A stretch of 64,000 bases of DNA, taken from assembly GCA_023512835.1 (NCBI GenBank), contig CM042088.1, positions 6,812,078-6,876,077 of the forward strand, read 5' to 3'. The DNA comes from Taxillus chinensis. Taxonomy: Eukaryota; Streptophyta; Magnoliopsida; Santalales; Loranthaceae. The stretch's first letter is position 1. Every line of letters starts with the position of its first letter. This document shows, piece after piece, positions 22,551 to 33,845 of the stretch. The translations under genes and the position numbers were made by a program. Below the pieces are notes generated by a model that was not told the origin of the DNA, ran no database searches, and saw only the letters and a program-made list of their open reading frames with translations.

Positions 22551-25136
22551 CTAAGTCTTGGGGGCCCATTTAAGATTGGGCTTTGGGTGAGTGCAATCTG
22601 CAGTTGGTAATGTACGTTTCCAATAAGAAGGGACAGATTTAACTTTCCATGCTAATCTTGGTGATCCTTCATTGGAGTTATTAGCAGGATTAGTCTTTAA
22701 ATCTTCAGCACGTTTTCCTTCCTTATTGTGATCTTTGGCAGCTTTAGTAGGCACAGATTTGATGGTTTTCTTCACGGGTTTGGTTTTTAAGTCTTTTGAG
22801 GGGATATCCTGTGTGTGCCTGGTATGTTTCTTACTATCAGTGTTGTTGTGGCATTGCAGATTGTTAGTGAAATTAAGCTGTTTAAGATTTACCCTGATTT
22901 CTGTTGCAATCTCCTTCCTAAGGTACTCAGGGTAGAATCTGCACTGATAGGAGAGGTGTCCAACTTCACAGCAGATGGGGCATGTGATAGGTCTAGGTTG
23001 AACACTCTGTCTCAAGGGTTTTGCTGGACTGTTAAGAGGTTTCCTAGGTTTTCTCACATATCCTAGACCATTCTTAACTCTTCCATCAGAGACACACTTA
23101 GGCGGGAAGGCAGCAGCCTTGCTGGATGAACCAGTCTCAAATGTTGTAGTGTGTCTTGGTTTTCTCTCTGAGATAACTACACCCTTACCCTTGCATTGGT
23201 ATGTAGAGGACAGGTTGACTGAGGGTTCAGCTTTCAGTTCTTTCTTAGCAACTACTGCATCACTGTCCTGAGATGCAGCTGTACCCAGGTCTTTGAGTTC
23301 GGGTGTTACTGGTTTGGGTGGACTAGTAACAGCCATTACCTCCTTTCCACAATCAAGGAGCACACGCCAGGCAGGAACAAAGCCGCAAGACACTTGGTCC
23401 GCACAGGGTAAGTCTGGGCCTTGGCTATTTGGTCTTCAAGAGAAACCTAGACCTAAGGCTAGACCTTTAACATCCGGAGTAGTGCTAAAGTGGGCGGCAA
23501 TCTCGGAGTCTTGCCACTTTTGACTGATTAGTCTTTCCTTTTCCGGTTCTGCTTTGGTTTCGACTAGTTCCTTTTTAAGCCTATCGATGTCTTTATTTGC
23601 CATTTTTAGTTGACCAGCTTTGTCCAAAAGATCATCGTGTGTGCTTCTCATCTCACTCACTTCAGCTTTTAATCTTCTCTCTGTTCTTTCATAATCATCT
23701 ATAGAGTCTCTATATTCACATGAAAGCCATTCCAGTTTAGAATAGTATCTTTCTTTGTCAGCTTTCATAGGAAGAAATTGTTCCTCCATTTCTTTAAGAG
23801 CTCTATAGGTATCTTCATATTCAATATAGAGCTGTTCATAAGTTCTTACCTTGAGGGGAGGTGAATGGTCAGCCATGAAGCAGATGAGACCTTTTTCCTT
23901 CTTCAAATCATCTGATGATTCTTCTTCCTCCTCAGTTTCACTGTTAAACTTGTTGGTGACAAGAGCCTTCTTCCTCTTGTCATCCTTTCTGCTTGAGGAG
24001 CCTTTGGTCTTCTTCTTCTGCTCAACTGCCTCCATTTTCTCCTTCTTTAGCTTATAATAGTCAGCAGCAAAATGGCCAGGCTTGTTGCAATGATAGCATT
24101 GCAACTTGTCCTTATCTTTTCCCTTAGAGAAAGATAAGGAAGGCTGCCTTGGTTTCCTTCTGTAGTTCCCCCTTCTCTTCAGCAGTTTCTTGATCAGAAA
24201 TGCCACTTCCTCATCTGAGGCACTATCTGAGCCAAGTGTATCAGCTTCATCTACTTCAACTTCTGAAGATGGTTCCTGCGGTTCGGTAGCAGTCTTGAAA
24301 GCAATAGACTTCTCCTTTCTCTTGGAAGGATTCTCAAAGGCCTCAAGCTCTTCTTTTTGCATCTCAAACGTCTTGAGGTCCCCATATAGTGCTTTTAAGG
24401 CACAAGTCTTCCATTCCTTCAGCTGACGGATGGCTGATGTCTTTATCAGCAGTCTCAAAGGTAGAGATCTCAAAAATTTGTCATTTTTGTCCTTTTGAGA
24501 GATCTCAACGTTATACGTCTTCATCCGTTGGATCAGACCAGTGAACCGTTTGTAGATACTGTCTAATGACTCCTTCGGTTCACATCTGAAGGCTTCATAC
24601 TCTTGTTTGAGCATGGAGATCTTGTTGTCCTGTATCTGCTCATCTCCTTCGTATATGAGACAAAGCTTGTCCTATACCTCTTTAGCAGTCTCAAGATCTT
24701 GCACATCTGTGAACATGTCATCATCAAGTGCAGAGAAGAGTATGACTTTTGCCTTGAAGCCGAGCTTTACTTTCCTCTGCTCCACCTTAGACCAACTATC
24801 TGGATCTTTCGTCATTAGTCGACCTCTTTGCATACTCTTCGGTGTGAAAGGTCCGTTCTTTATTGTTTCCCAAAGGTAAGTGTCAAGCATGTCTAGGTGA
24901 GCTCTCATCCTTGCTTTCTATTTTGAAAAGCGTGCAGGTGTGCACATAGGCACTTGGGAGGATGAGCCGGGTAGAACGTCATAGAAGTCTTCTTGTTCTT
25001 TCTTGTTGCTGCTGGTACTCGGTTCTTCCTGCTCCTGGTCTCCTATTGCTCCTTCTTCTGGGACACGACTTGCTTCAACTTCCTCAATAGGAACTGGAGC
25101 TTGCTCGGGAGCTGGAGCTGCACTGCTGGAATCCAT
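22551..25136 (-). pseudogene. Sire-B gag, large, with two zinc knuckles and several stops
   Basis: One frame runs from 25136 to 22551 with stops at 24916, 24672 and 23436 (lowest bases). The N-terminal UBN2/copia gag part includes RMRAHLDMLDTYLWE, LKQEYEAFRCEPKESLDSIYKRF and LIQRMKTYNVEI. A first zinc knuckle at about 24100-24050 reads CYHCNKPGHFAADY, with Tyr where the last Cys should be. A long coiled-coil-like region follows (EMEEQFLPMKADKERYYSKL onward). A second, intact knuckle near 22985-22940 reads CPICCEVGHLSYQC. Large gag with a coiled coil is usual for Sireviruses. The start codon near 25136 lies 35 bp after the primer site. Confidence 0.85.
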
Positions 25137-25170
25137 GTCAGCTAGTAGGGATCTCTACAGAGTAGTAGAA

Positions 25171-25185
25171 CTTGCTCTGATACCA
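25171..25185 (-). promoter_or_regulatory. Primer binding site of Sire-B (initiator Met tRNA type)
   Basis: The minus strand reads TGGTATCAGAGCAAG two bases after the 5' LTR end. It is a perfect copia-type primer site and fixes the 5' end of the element at 25188-27090. Confidence 0.92.
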
Positions 25186-25187
25186 AT

Positions 25188-27090
25188 TGTAGGTCCCAAA
25201 GTGCGTCTAGAGGGGGGGGTGAATAGACTTTCTTCGTTTGCGGAAGCTAGACTGTGAGCTGGTTCTGGATTGGTCTACAGATGATTCTGATGGAAGTATT
25301 TATGTAGAAGATGACAACAGTGTATGAGTGATAGCGTGAATGATCATGAACTATCAGACAAAACTGAGATGAAGATAAAAATTCTTTTCTTAACAGATCT
25401 CAGTTGTGAAAGTGATGGTTTAGGATAGATCGACGTTTGGAAGAGAACACAGAGATTAGACTTTTGGAAAAAGCGCTGGATCTTTGACGAACAAAGGTTC
25501 TTAATTATCAGAGAGATTAATCTCGTTCTTGGTTCAACATGGCGCACAACATTTCTTTTTATTTTTCTCTCAGAGTCACTGTCTCTCAGTTGTTGGAACT
25601 CGCTTACTTTGATAGGTTCTGTAAAGGATTGTTTATATTGAGTGTGAGAGCCATTTTCTTGTGTACTTTGTGTTTCCTTCTTTTGAGAGAGAGATTAAAC
25701 TCACATTTTTGTCATTAAGTGTGTGAGAGATATATTAGGATTACTGTGCTCGTGTGCCATGATGTCTATCCCGACAGACTGACTTCCCGCCACTGAAAAT
25801 GCGGAATGTCAGGGGATGGGTTGATCTGCTCTGATTTACAAATCTGATGCCCATACTGCATTTTGGCATGCAGTCGATCTTTGGCCGTTCATCTGAGGAT
25901 GGTAGTTGGCAGCAATTAATGCGTCATTAAATGCGCTCAACTACTCGGGACGGCGCAGGATTACTGTACAAACACTAGCCGACAATATCGCTAAGTGGCT
26001 GTGTTTAGGGTTGTAAGTTTGCCTTGGAGGTGGATGCCTCGTAGGTTAGGAGACTCGAAGTTTCAGCTAGCACCTGTAGAAAGTTGCGAAGTCTTTGCTT
26101 TAGGCTTTATGGTGTTTCTGCGATGACTCACATCTTCGAGTCTTCGAGGCTGGAGATTAAGTTGGTTTAGCCTTTTTGGGTCACTCTGTTAACTAACATC
26201 TACGACTCCGCGTGTCTACGATTCTACGAGTCTTCGACTCTCCGAATAGCGCTTAGAGTGACTTCTTCGATTACAGCTGATCTACCTGTTATCGAAGCAA
26301 CGAGTATACGACTCTAACTCTGCGGGTCTACGACCTTCGAGTCTCTCAGTTTACTATATTTGACTAGGTGGTCTGAAAAGCTTCGACTTTACGAGTCTTC
26401 AACTTCGATTTTCTTCCTTAGTCTTTCACAGAGGTTCATAAACTGAGTTCCTTTATAGCTACGACCCTTTAGCTCCAACTCTCCGCCCTCGATCTCCGAG
26501 TCTGGAAGTATGGCAATTTCCCTATAGTGACTGTGTCCCTTGAGTCTACGAGTCTACGACTCTACGACTCTTGAGTTACAGTTTCATTTGTTTGCCAGTC
26601 TTTACATCGTCGTTTCTTCGACCTTCAACCTACGAGTCTACGAGTCCAGTTTTCTTAACAGAGTTAGAAGGTTTCAACCCTACGACTCTACGAGTCTTTG
26701 AGTTAAGTGGCAATTGAAAGATCTGTTAGTTGAAGTGTTTGTGGGGACTCTACGAGTCTACGAGTCATTTAGTGTTGGCTACTGTTCTTAACACTGCTTT
26801 GACTCTACGAGTCTCCGAACTTTGTTGACGCTTACAGTAACACTTTCTTTTCCGTTCTTTTCTGTATCATGACTCTACGACCTTCGACCCTGGATCTACG
26901 AGTCGCAATGTTCTGTCACTATTTCGCCTTGAGTCTCCAGACTCTACGAGTCTACGAGTCTCTTGCCAATGTGTCCTGTGACAGTTTCACTTCTACGACC
27001 TTCGACTCTCCGACTCTACGACCGTCGGTTCTTCGAGTCTCCGGACTTAGACTATTTGCGGCAGCTTCATCAAATCCTATATTTCCAACA
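25188..27090 (-). repeat. 5' LTR of Sire-B
   Basis: The 1903-bp partner of the LTR at 4264-6170 has the same ends, the same G-run plus GTGAATAG, and the same CTACGAGTC array (about 26140-27050). Minor differences from the 3' copy are seen, for example around 25431-25486 and 25641. Confidence 0.93.
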
Positions 27091-27095
27091 AATAT
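27091..27095. repeat. Target site duplication AATAT (right) of Sire-B
   Basis: This matches 4259-4263 exactly. Athila protease sequence resumes right after it. Confidence 0.9.
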
Positions 27096-27620
27096 CTTCA
27101 CTAACAGTTGAGGAAATATTCTCTAGACATAAGCCTAAGGAAACACGGAATCCCTTGGCATGATTTTCAATCACAGTATTTAGCATTTCCACAAGACAAC
27201 CTTGTTCATGCTCAACTTCCTGAGGATTCCTCAAACTCTTTTACAGATTAAAGTCTATTGTATCTTCACCAATGTGCAACTCTAATTTCCCACCTTTGAC
27301 ATCAATGATTGCCGCAGCTATTGCTAAAAAGGGTCTCCCCAAAATAAGTGGCATAGAACCACCTTCTTCCATATCCAAGGCAATTAAGTCAATAGGCACA
27401 ATGAAATTATGAATTTGTAGACGTGCATTTTCAATAATACCAGCTGCATACTTTATAGACTTGTCCACCATCTGCAAAGTGACTAAAGTAGGCTGCATAC
27501 CGAAGATGGAATTAGACTCACACTAGCTCCCAAGTCACAGAGAGCTGAGTCAAATGTAACATTCCCAATGGTGCAGGGTATAGAAAAACTGCCTAGATCT
27601 CCCAACTTCTGAGGTAATTT
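27096..27620 (-). pseudogene. Athila-like aspartic protease
   Basis: The minus strand encodes CTIGNVTFDSALCDLGASVS at about 27570-27510, where DLGAS is the protease active-site form seen in Athila elements. A frame change then leads to the ORF at 27498-27241 with LQMVDKSIKYAAGIIENA, FIVPIDLIALDMEE and PLILGRPFLAIAAAIIDVKGG. A stop at 27241 is followed by about 145 bp of linker up to the Sire-B insertion. RT continues on the far side at 4258. Confidence 0.83.
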
Positions 27621-27623
27621 CCT

Positions 27624-29461
27624 CTAAATGATTACACTACACTCCTCTATAAGTTCAATTGTTCCTTTTTCCTCAATCCTCTGCTTATTGCTTAACATCT
27701 CCTTCAAATACTTAGAATATGAAGGCATTTGAACTATAGCTTCCAAGAATGTGATAGTGAGCTTCAATTCTTTAAGATGATCTATAAATCTCTTGTATTG
27801 CTCATCCCTCTTTCTTTGCTTCAATCTCTGAGGAAAGGGTATAGGTGGAGCATAATTCTTCACCACCTTAGGAACTTCAGGTTGTTCCTCTTTCTTTTCT
27901 TCTTTTTTATTCTCAGAACTAGGATCACTTTCATCCTTTTTGTCATGAATCACTTCCTTAACTTGAGGAACTTTCCTCTCTGGTAACAGCTTTCCACTCC
28001 TAAGCATGATAGCTTGTACATATTCCTTTGGATTTGGTTCAGTTTTGCTAAGAAGTTCACCTAGATTCCTCGTGGTTAAAGCATTTGCAATTTGTACAAT
28101 CTGCGTTTCTAACTTCTTATTGTGAGTTTTCAGTCTATCAAATGTACTCCCAATGTCTGTCTCTATCTTGTTTAGTCTCTGCTCAGTTCCAGCTGCCATC
28201 TTTTCAATTATAAACTCCTAGTCAGCCTTTTTTTCCCGATAACCAGCTCCTTGTGGTTTAGGCTGAAACTGCCTGTTAAACTGCTGACCATTCTAGTTGT
28301 TCTGCACTGGTACTGCATTACTGGCATTCTAATTACCTTGCTGAGCATTTTGTCCGCCCCAAGAAAAGATTGGGTGATTCCTCCATCCAGGGTTGTAAGT
28401 GTTAGAAAAGGGATTATTTTATGGTCTGTTCTGATTGCCTATGTAGTTGACCCCTTCTCCCACATTAGCTGAACAACCCTCCATTGTGTCTCCATAAACT
28501 CTTAATGGGCACTCATTGAGTTGACGTACCCCTCCACACTCTTGGCAAGAAGTATTCACTCTTGCTACACGTTGAACATTCAGTTTTTCTACTTGCTTGG
28601 TAAGAGCTTCCAACTTGGCATTCAACATTGTTGAATTATCAACTTCTATTAAGCCAGGTTTCTTTGCTGCCACTCTCCTAGATAGCCATTGGCTTTGCTC
28701 CTTAGTCAGTTCTTCTATTATTTCTTGTGCTTCCTCTGCTGTCTTGGCTGTAAAGCTCTTCTTGCTGCAGCATTCACCATATATTGCTCATCAACTGTGA
28801 GACCTCCATAGAAAACTTCAATAAGAAGACAATCCTCTAAACCATGGTTCGGACATTTTCTTTGTAATTCCTTGAATCTATTCCATGCTTCACCAAGGAT
28901 TTCTCCACTTGCTTGAGTGAAACCAATGATATTGTTTCTAAGTTTTACTGTTCTCCCTCTTGGAAAGTATTTAGAGAGAAACTCTTGACCATAATTTGCC
29001 CAACTAGTAAAATGTCCATCTGGAAAAGAATTAAACCATATTAAAGCATCCTCCTTTAAAGACCAAGGAAATAGCTCTAATCTAACATAGTTCTCCGGCA
29101 CTCCTTGTCTCTTCACTGTTCTACAAATTTGAACAAATCTAGCTAGATGATGATGAGGATCTTCCAAAGCTGTCCCTCCAAAACTGTTCTGCGCTACCAA
29201 ATTGATGAGCTGTGGAGAGAATTCAAAATTGTCTCTCAAAAGAGGTGGTGGATGAATAGGATTTCTGACATCCGAAACATCAGGGGTGTGATGTTCTCTG
29301 ACTGGCCTAAGATCTGGCCCTTGAACTTGTGGCTGTTGGTTCTCCATGATTGAACAAGAATCTACACTTTCTTCCTCCCAAAATAAATTCTGCAAATCAA
29401 ACTCAGGCTCACTCCAAAATCCAGGAGCAGAGTTTGATTCCTCTATGCTTATTGGGTACAC
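27624..29461 (-). pseudogene. Athila-like gag, with frameshift and stops
   Basis: The frame at 29461-28718 holds the retrotransposon gag core: QLINLVAQNSFGGTALEDPH, HLARFVQICRTVK, LFPWSLKEDALIWFNS, and EAWNRFKELQRKCPNHGLED. A frame change near 28720 leads to 28673-28419, with a Cys pair (CQECGG) as a possible degenerate zinc-binding site. More stops lie at 28200-28419. The frame at 28199-27624 (linker, Lys/Glu-rich, ending PSYSKYLKEMLSNK) is the usual region before Athila protease. Gag would form the particle. Confidence 0.85.
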
Positions 29462-29670
29462 TCTTTTGCTTCCTCAAACGACCAAAGAATGTACACTCTG
29501 GTTTAGGATCAAACAAATTATCAAACATTGATGAACACTTGGTCATTAATTAATCACCTGTAGAAGACAACATTGAACACATACCCACATAATACCGCAC
29601 ACTGAGTTTGGTAATTATAAGAGATGTGTTTTCACAATTAATTACAAAATTCATTTTTAACTTTGTAACC
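29462..29670 (-). other. 5' leader of Athila-like element
   Basis: About 210 bp lie between the primer site and the gag frame. Nothing coding is seen in it. Confidence 0.5.
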
Positions 29671-29688
29671 TTCCCTGGCAATGACGCC
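29671..29688 (-). promoter_or_regulatory. Primer binding site of Athila-like element
   Basis: The minus strand reads TGGCGTCATTGCCAGGGA 7 bp after the probable LTR end. This resembles the tRNA-Asp-type primer site (TGGCGCCGTTGCCGGGGA) used by Athila elements, with three base changes that would turn C or G into T or A. Confidence 0.75.
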
Positions 29689-29695
29689 AAAAACT

Positions 29696-30999
29696 TGTTA
29701 GGAATTCCGCAAGCATACGGATCATTACAAGTAATAAAGTGGACCTAAGTTTGGATATCATACCCACAGGGAAGGTGGTTAAGTGAAAAGTATATTTTGT
29801 AATTCCATAATTCGAGTTGAAGATTGGTTTTGTAATAATTAGAAATTGTTAAGATTGTATTTGAAATTAACAAAGCAATGTAAATGATCTTATGGGAGAA
29901 GTAGGGATTTCGATTTCAATTGATGTAAATTATTTATTCCAAGTTCATAAAGCATGTTAATTCAAACTTTCCCTTTTTGTTTAAAACCCAACACCTTTGT
30001 ATGAACTAGCCTCTTTCAAGTGATCTAGCCATGTGTATACCCTAACTTGGGGGATAGGCAACCCATTAAGTGCTCAAGTTGTTTGAGTGTAGATTGGCAT
30101 CACACCAACCCTAACTAGGTTACAAACAAGATTACTTGCTTTCGCAAATTATAATCTTTACAAGTCAAATCGCTTAACTATCCAGTTATCAATGTCTTCT
30201 TTCGATCCATAATTGAATAACCTTAAACAAGAATCAAGATGGCCAAACCTAATTCTCACATGCAAACTCAAGAGATTTGATAAACAAGAAAGGAATTTCA
30301 AATTAACATACCAAAAGAAAAGAAATTACAAACTTACATCAATATCCATCCTCCTCCCATGGAGGTTTAAGCTACCATAGTACCAAATAATACAAATATT
30401 CTTCCCATAGGAACCCACAAATATCCTCTCTAATTTTCCCAAAAAAAAACCCCATTAACTCACACCATATTCCCCTTTTTAATCCCATTCCGCAAATGAG
30501 AACCATCTACCCATCAATAACCATTCCCTCCATTGTTTTGAATTTGTTTCCCTCTTAAAATGGTTGATGGAGAGTCATTAGATCCTTTAATGAAGAGATC
30601 TAGGCTGTACAGGTGGCATCTGAAAGAGTTACGTTGGTCTGTAGGACACATCGTGCAGAAACTGAATGTGGTCATCTGATTTGGTCATCTGAAATACAAT
30701 TGACATGACCAAGCAATTTCACATGACCAAAAGTTCTCGAGAGCTTGGTCATCTCAATTTGGCTCTGTCAATTCTCTTTGGTCATTTCAAATTTTAATTA
30801 ACCATTTTGCAGATTGTTCTTCACTCCTTCCTTCTCTCTTTGGTCCTTATACTTAACCTGTTTTCCATTCAAAAACATCCAAAAACCATACAAAGGATCT
30901 ATAATTGCTATGTTAGGGGGTTAGTTTATTAATCAATCAAATACATCAAAATAAAGTTAATAATGTGATCTTTTCTCATAAAATCCCCTTCATTTGACA
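29696..30999 (-). repeat. 5' LTR of Athila-like element (right boundary approximate)
   Basis: Plus-strand TGTTAGG at 29696 is the expected inner end, next to the primer site. The outer end is taken as TTTGACA at 30999, giving about 1.3 kb. The 3' partner is beyond the left edge of the window, so the outer edge cannot be confirmed by alignment. No ORF of interest lies inside. Confidence 0.62.
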
Positions 31000-31066
31000 C
31001 TAAAATAAGTTTGAAAACCCCCCTTAATAAGTGCACTCGTGAGGACAATGGTTCTTAAGGAGTGAA

Positions 31067-31260
31067 TGTAATGTCCCACATCGACTGGAGAGGAGGAACA
31101 AAGCATGTTCTTGAGGAGGTATGGATACTTCTTCTGGCATGAGGCCTTTTAGGGCTGAGTCTTCCTATGGGGGACAATTGGTTGGAAGCCCACCAAAGTA
31201 AAACCATGCGGGCTTGGCCCAAAATGGGCAATATTGTGTTATGGGCATGGGACTGTTACA
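31067..31260 (+). repeat. Small solo LTR (TRIM-like, 194 bp)
   Basis: The segment starts TGTAATGTCCCACATCG and ends GGGACTGTTACA, with complementary TGTAA and TTACA ends. The words CCCACATCG and GGGACTGTTACA are typical of short plant LTRs (TRIM-like). No primer site follows and no target duplication is seen. A possible element tail (GAGGACAATGGTTCTTAAGG) lies just before it, so it could be the 3' LTR of a lost element. Confidence 0.6.
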
Positions 31261-31646
31261 CCTAGTTATAGTAAAGTTATGTGCTCGATGTCATCACCAG
31301 TTTTTGTCCGGGCCCATTTGGGGTGAGCTTAAACTAAACTAATGGTGAGAAATTTAGAGTCACCACCAACTATTTTTCGGGTACAGTTGGATACCCTCTA
31401 CTTTGAGTATTTTAAGGTGTGGTCTGCATTATCAGAGAAGGGTTCGGGAGTTGGTTACGTGTAGGGAAGGATTAGTAGCCCTACAACGCCCTTTCGGTAT
31501 CTATTTTCAGAGGAGGAGGTTTCTATTTATTTTCACTGCTGTGATCGGGTTGAGATTCCTAGAAAGTCTATGCTTTTATTTAGCTAAGTTATTTGTCAAA
31601 GTTATGGTTAAAATTGATTTATCTAAATTTCTAAGGGAATCCTAAA

Positions 31647-31830
31647 GGTTTTGTTTTGTTTTGTTTTGTTTTTTTAGTTTTTTTTAAAGTTTTTTTTAGG
31701 TTTTTTTGTTTTTGCCTTGTTTGTTTTTTGTTTTTAGTGTGAAAAACGTTTTGTTTTGTTTTTTTTCTTGTTTTTTTTTTTTGAAAAAGTGTCGTTTTTT
31801 TTTTTTTTTTTTTGAAAAAAAACTAACACT
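31647..31830 (+). repeat. T-rich / TTTTG low-complexity tract
   Basis: Runs of T and TTTTG repeats lie in the LTR. The related LTRs have similar but shorter tracts at 49600-49760 and 62170-62300. On the element (minus) strand this is A-rich. Confidence 0.85.
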
Positions 31831-32317
31831 TTTTTTTTGAAAATGTATCTTTTTGAATGGATAAAGGAGTTTTTTTTCCTTTGTTTTCGGAAAGGGAACT
31901 CGTATAGAGAGAGAGAATAAGGGAAGGAGAGTTTTTTGTTTTTTTTTTAATGTTTTGATTTTAGGAAAAGGAGAGAGTTGGGTGAAAATCTGGGTGTTCC
32001 TCTTTGGGCGTGGGTTTGTGCAAAGGGAAAGAGCTTGGGCATTTTTTGTGTGAGAGGAAGGACTCCCTTTTTAATGCCTTTGGACGTAGCCTCATTATTA
32101 CTGCATTTATTGATGTATTATTCATGCAAATATTTTTTATTTCTGGATTCCATCTTATGTCGGGTGGAATGACGACCTATGATTGCCCTTTTTGGTTTTA
32201 TATGAGCACATGTGACCGACAAGCGTTGAAAAGCATCTGCACAGCTAATACAGACACATCCTGTGAAGAAACAGTGAGAGAGCCCGTAGATAGGCCAATC
32301 AACGAACGTCAAAGGTC

Positions 32318-32810
32318 AGTGCAGGCTTGGATCCGGATCAATGGAAGGCTATTCCGGATGATTGGAGTGTAATCCGGATCAATGGAAGGCTCGGATCCTT
32401 ACTCCGTGTCAATGCAAGCTTAGTCCGGATCAATGGAAGGCTCGGATCCTTACTCCATGTCAGTGGAAGCTTAGTCCGGATCAATAGAAGGCTCGAATCC
32501 TTACTCCGTGTCAGTAGAAGCTTAGTCTGGATTAATGGAAGGCTCAGATCCTTACTCCGTGTCAGTGGAAGCTTAGTCCAGACTTGTGATGTCCCGGATC
32601 CTTACTCCGTATCAGTGGAAGCTTTAGTCCGGATTAATGGAAGGCTCGGATGCTTACTTCGTGTCATTGGAAGCTTAGTTCGGAATAGTGATGTCCAGGA
32701 TCCTTACTCCATATTAGTGGAAGCTTAGTCCGGACTAGTGATGTCCCGGATGCTTACTCCGTATCAGTGGAAGCTTAGTCCGGACTAGTGATGTCCCGGA
32801 TTTGACCATG
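32318..32810. repeat. Tandem array of about 52-bp units with CTTACTCCGT motif
   Basis: About eight units built on GGATCCTTACTCCGTGTCAG then GGAAGCTTAGTCCGGA occur at roughly 50-bp spacing. The array sits inside the long-form Tat-type LTR. The core motif CTTACTCCG is the reverse complement of the CGGAGTAAG word that fills the Sire-A LTRs. The ORF that spans the array is a by-product of the repeat. Confidence 0.85.
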
Positions 32811-33286
32811 ATGCTCCAGATTTCGCTACTTCTCTATCTTTTAATTACCTTTTTACCCCCACCCAAAATGCTAAAAGGGATGAACTTTGGGGGATTATAT
32901 AAACCCCGTATTTTCGTAGGGCTGGGAGATAGTCTTTTTCTGTTGCTAAAAACATTTGGACAATATTGTGTTTGTTAATGTGAGCATTTTGACTGTAATT
33001 GGGCCCAATTCCGGGTCGGGGCTCCAAGTGGCCTGATTGTTGACTTCTCGGGGTTTATTGGTTGACCAATCAGTCAATTAGGTTGGAAAATATCTAAATA
33101 GTGATGTGCTCATCATTTTGAGCGTTTTGGCTGTACTTGGGCTCAATTTGGAGTTCGTGACCCCGGGAGGTCAATTAATATTTTTTGGGATTTATTAATG
33201 AAAGAAAATACAGAAATGAAAATGCAGAAATATAAATCGGATGAGAGTAAGAGCTTCCACGTTACGTTTCATTGTTCGTGCGTTGG

Positions 33287-33331
33287 AGAGAGAGAGAGAG
33301 CGGGAGAGGGAGAGAGAGAGAGAGAGAAAGA
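33287..33331. repeat. (GA)n microsatellite
   Basis: A GA dinucleotide run, slightly interrupted, lies inside the inserted LTR-like segment. Confidence 0.9.
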
Positions 33332-33699
33332 AGCTTCGAGCCTTCACTTTGGGGCGTTTTGAGCTTGTTCGATCCTCAAGAATCATTTCAGGTAGGTGTT
33401 CCATTGATTCTTCACCCTTTCTTTGCTGTTTTATTGGATTAACAGGCAAGAATTAGATGAAATCATGAAAATTCGTGATAAACCCTAGGAATTGGGGAAA
33501 AATGAAAATTGAGCATAAAACCTAGATGATTTAGGTTGTTTGGTAGCCTAATATGGCTAGATGACATTAGAATCCCTTAATAAGGATGAATTGATGCTTA
33601 GAAAGGAGGATTTAACGAGTATAATTAGGTTTCGAGACGAAACCAGGAAGAACGCAGTCGACAGATCGCGATTGGAGTTTTGCTCGACACTCCTCGACA

Positions 33700-33845
33700 C
33701 TATAGCATCGAGCAGAGTCTCAGCAGTCTCGAGCAGAGGCCTCGAGCAGAGGCCTCGAGCAGGGGGCATCGAGCAGAATGTAGCATCGAGCAGGTGTCTC
33801 GAGCAGTCTCGAGCAGGTAGTTTTGAGTAGTGTCTCGAGCAGTTA
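33700..33845 (+). repeat. CTCGAGCAG minisatellite
   Basis: About nine copies of CTCGAGCAG or ATCGAGCAG with variable spacers of 3-12 bp occur. Each unit has an XhoI-like CTCGAG palindrome. It is in the transcribed direction of the LTR-like segment if that is plus-oriented. Function unknown. Confidence 0.8.

Larger units (their letters stand above)
4264..27090 (-). mobile_element. Sire-B: complete Ty1/copia element, interrupted by a gypsy element
   Basis: This is a minus-strand element with 5' LTR 25188-27090, initiator-Met-type primer site, gag, protease, integrase, RT and RNase H in copia order, a large accessory ORF (9597-6604), a polypurine tract and a 3' LTR at 4264-6170. Without the 8.3-kb gypsy insertion at 11278-19611 and its duplicated 5 bp it is about 14.5 kb, large for copia but usual for Sireviruses, which often carry an extra ORF after pol. 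Sirevirus assignment rests on size, the extra ORF, the zinc-knuckle gag and the G-rich LTR edge followed by GTGAATAG. All reading frames contain stops, so it is defective. Confidence 0.88.

Noticed and set aside
32327..32728. 133-residue plus-strand ORF with repeated LVRINGRLGSLL
   Set aside because: It is a translation of the roughly 52-bp tandem array in an LTR, not a protein gene.
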